This document shows positions 63,737 through 64,000 of a stretch of DNA of 64,000 nt, piece by piece. The stretch is from the NCBI GenBank assembly GCA_043228905.1, contig JBHGNT010000009.1, positions 8,432,001 through 8,496,000 on the forward strand. The letters are read 5' to 3'. This DNA comes from Azolla caroliniana (lineage: Eukaryota; Polypodiophyta). The position numbers were made by a program, and so were the translations under genes. The notes beneath the pieces are model-generated. The model was not told the origin of the DNA. It did no database searches and saw only the letters and a list, made by a program, of their open reading frames with translations. Numbering within the stretch: the first letter of the stretch is position 1; every line of letters starts with the position of its first letter.

Positions 63737-64000
63737 TTCATCTTCCGAAACCATGTCACTTCCATTTGAAAATCTTGCCCTCGACAACATGTCAGCCATG
63801 GCGTTCTTCTTCCCTGCAATGTGACGGATCTCTGGGTTTAAAGACTTGATGTAGGCGATCCACCTTAGCATAGTAAGATCTGGGGTCGCACATCCCGAGA
63901 CCGTTCCGAGAATTGGGAGACAATCTGTCTCTATTATCACTTCCGACCCGATCAGGTAATCTTTGTCCATCTTCACTGCCGACACAATACCCCAAAGTTC
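63737..64000 (-). pseudogene. Gypsy H RNase H fragment, running off the window
   Basis: Minus strand reads 'SAVKMDKDYLIGSEVIIETD', 'CLPILGTVSGCATPDLTMLR', 'IKSLNPEIRHIAGKKNAMAD' and 'RARFSNGSDMVSEDEDV', the same blocks as gypsy F RNase H. RT and gag should lie beyond 64000. Confidence 0.8.

Overview
This is plant nuclear DNA dominated by transposable elements, with one intact cellular gene. The evidence for a land plant is a single-exon 3-ketoacyl-CoA synthase (KCS) at 19183-20760, plant-type Ty1/copia elements primed by initiator-methionine tRNA (TGGTATCAGAGC), Ty3/gypsy elements and plant L1-type LINEs. The species cannot be fixed from the sequence. No rRNA, functional tRNA, CRISPR or bacterial-type gene was seen.

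Layout. 1-9740 is a wreckage zone: a deleted gypsy relic with one LTR (900-2748), a minus-strand copia relic (2749-6960) broken by a 461-bp solo LTR, a plus-strand copia 3' end with its LTR (7735-8905), and an old copia gag fossil (8906-9740). 9741-12118 is AT-rich and gene-poor. 12330-16881 is a dead LINE inserted in the second unit of a 201-bp tandem repeat. 17069-21340 holds the KCS gene with an unusual upstream region. 21341-28783 is AT-rich intergenic DNA with a 168-bp tandem array and a recent 251-bp tandem duplication.

28784-50580 is a run of copia insertions whose order can be read from target-site duplications (TSDs). Copia B (28789-35242, plus strand) was later hit by a solo LTR. 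Copia C (35404-40730, minus strand) has nearly identical LTRs and one stop codon. A minus-strand LINE relic was split by copia E (41373-50315), which was itself split by copia D (42687-48112). Copia D carries an uninterrupted 1348-codon gag-pol and is the best candidate here for a once-active element.

50581-64000 contains copia G (minus strand), split by gypsy F (51440-58434, with LTRs, PBS and a decayed gag-pol), then gypsy H (minus strand), which carries another solo LTR of the copia D family.

The KCS gene should act in very-long-chain fatty acid elongation at the endoplasmic reticulum. The rest of the window is competition, nesting and decay among elements. The strongest anomaly is in the KCS gene: about 1.73 kb covering the proximal upstream region and the first 73% of the coding sequence contains no CpG, and the last 433 bp contains about 37.
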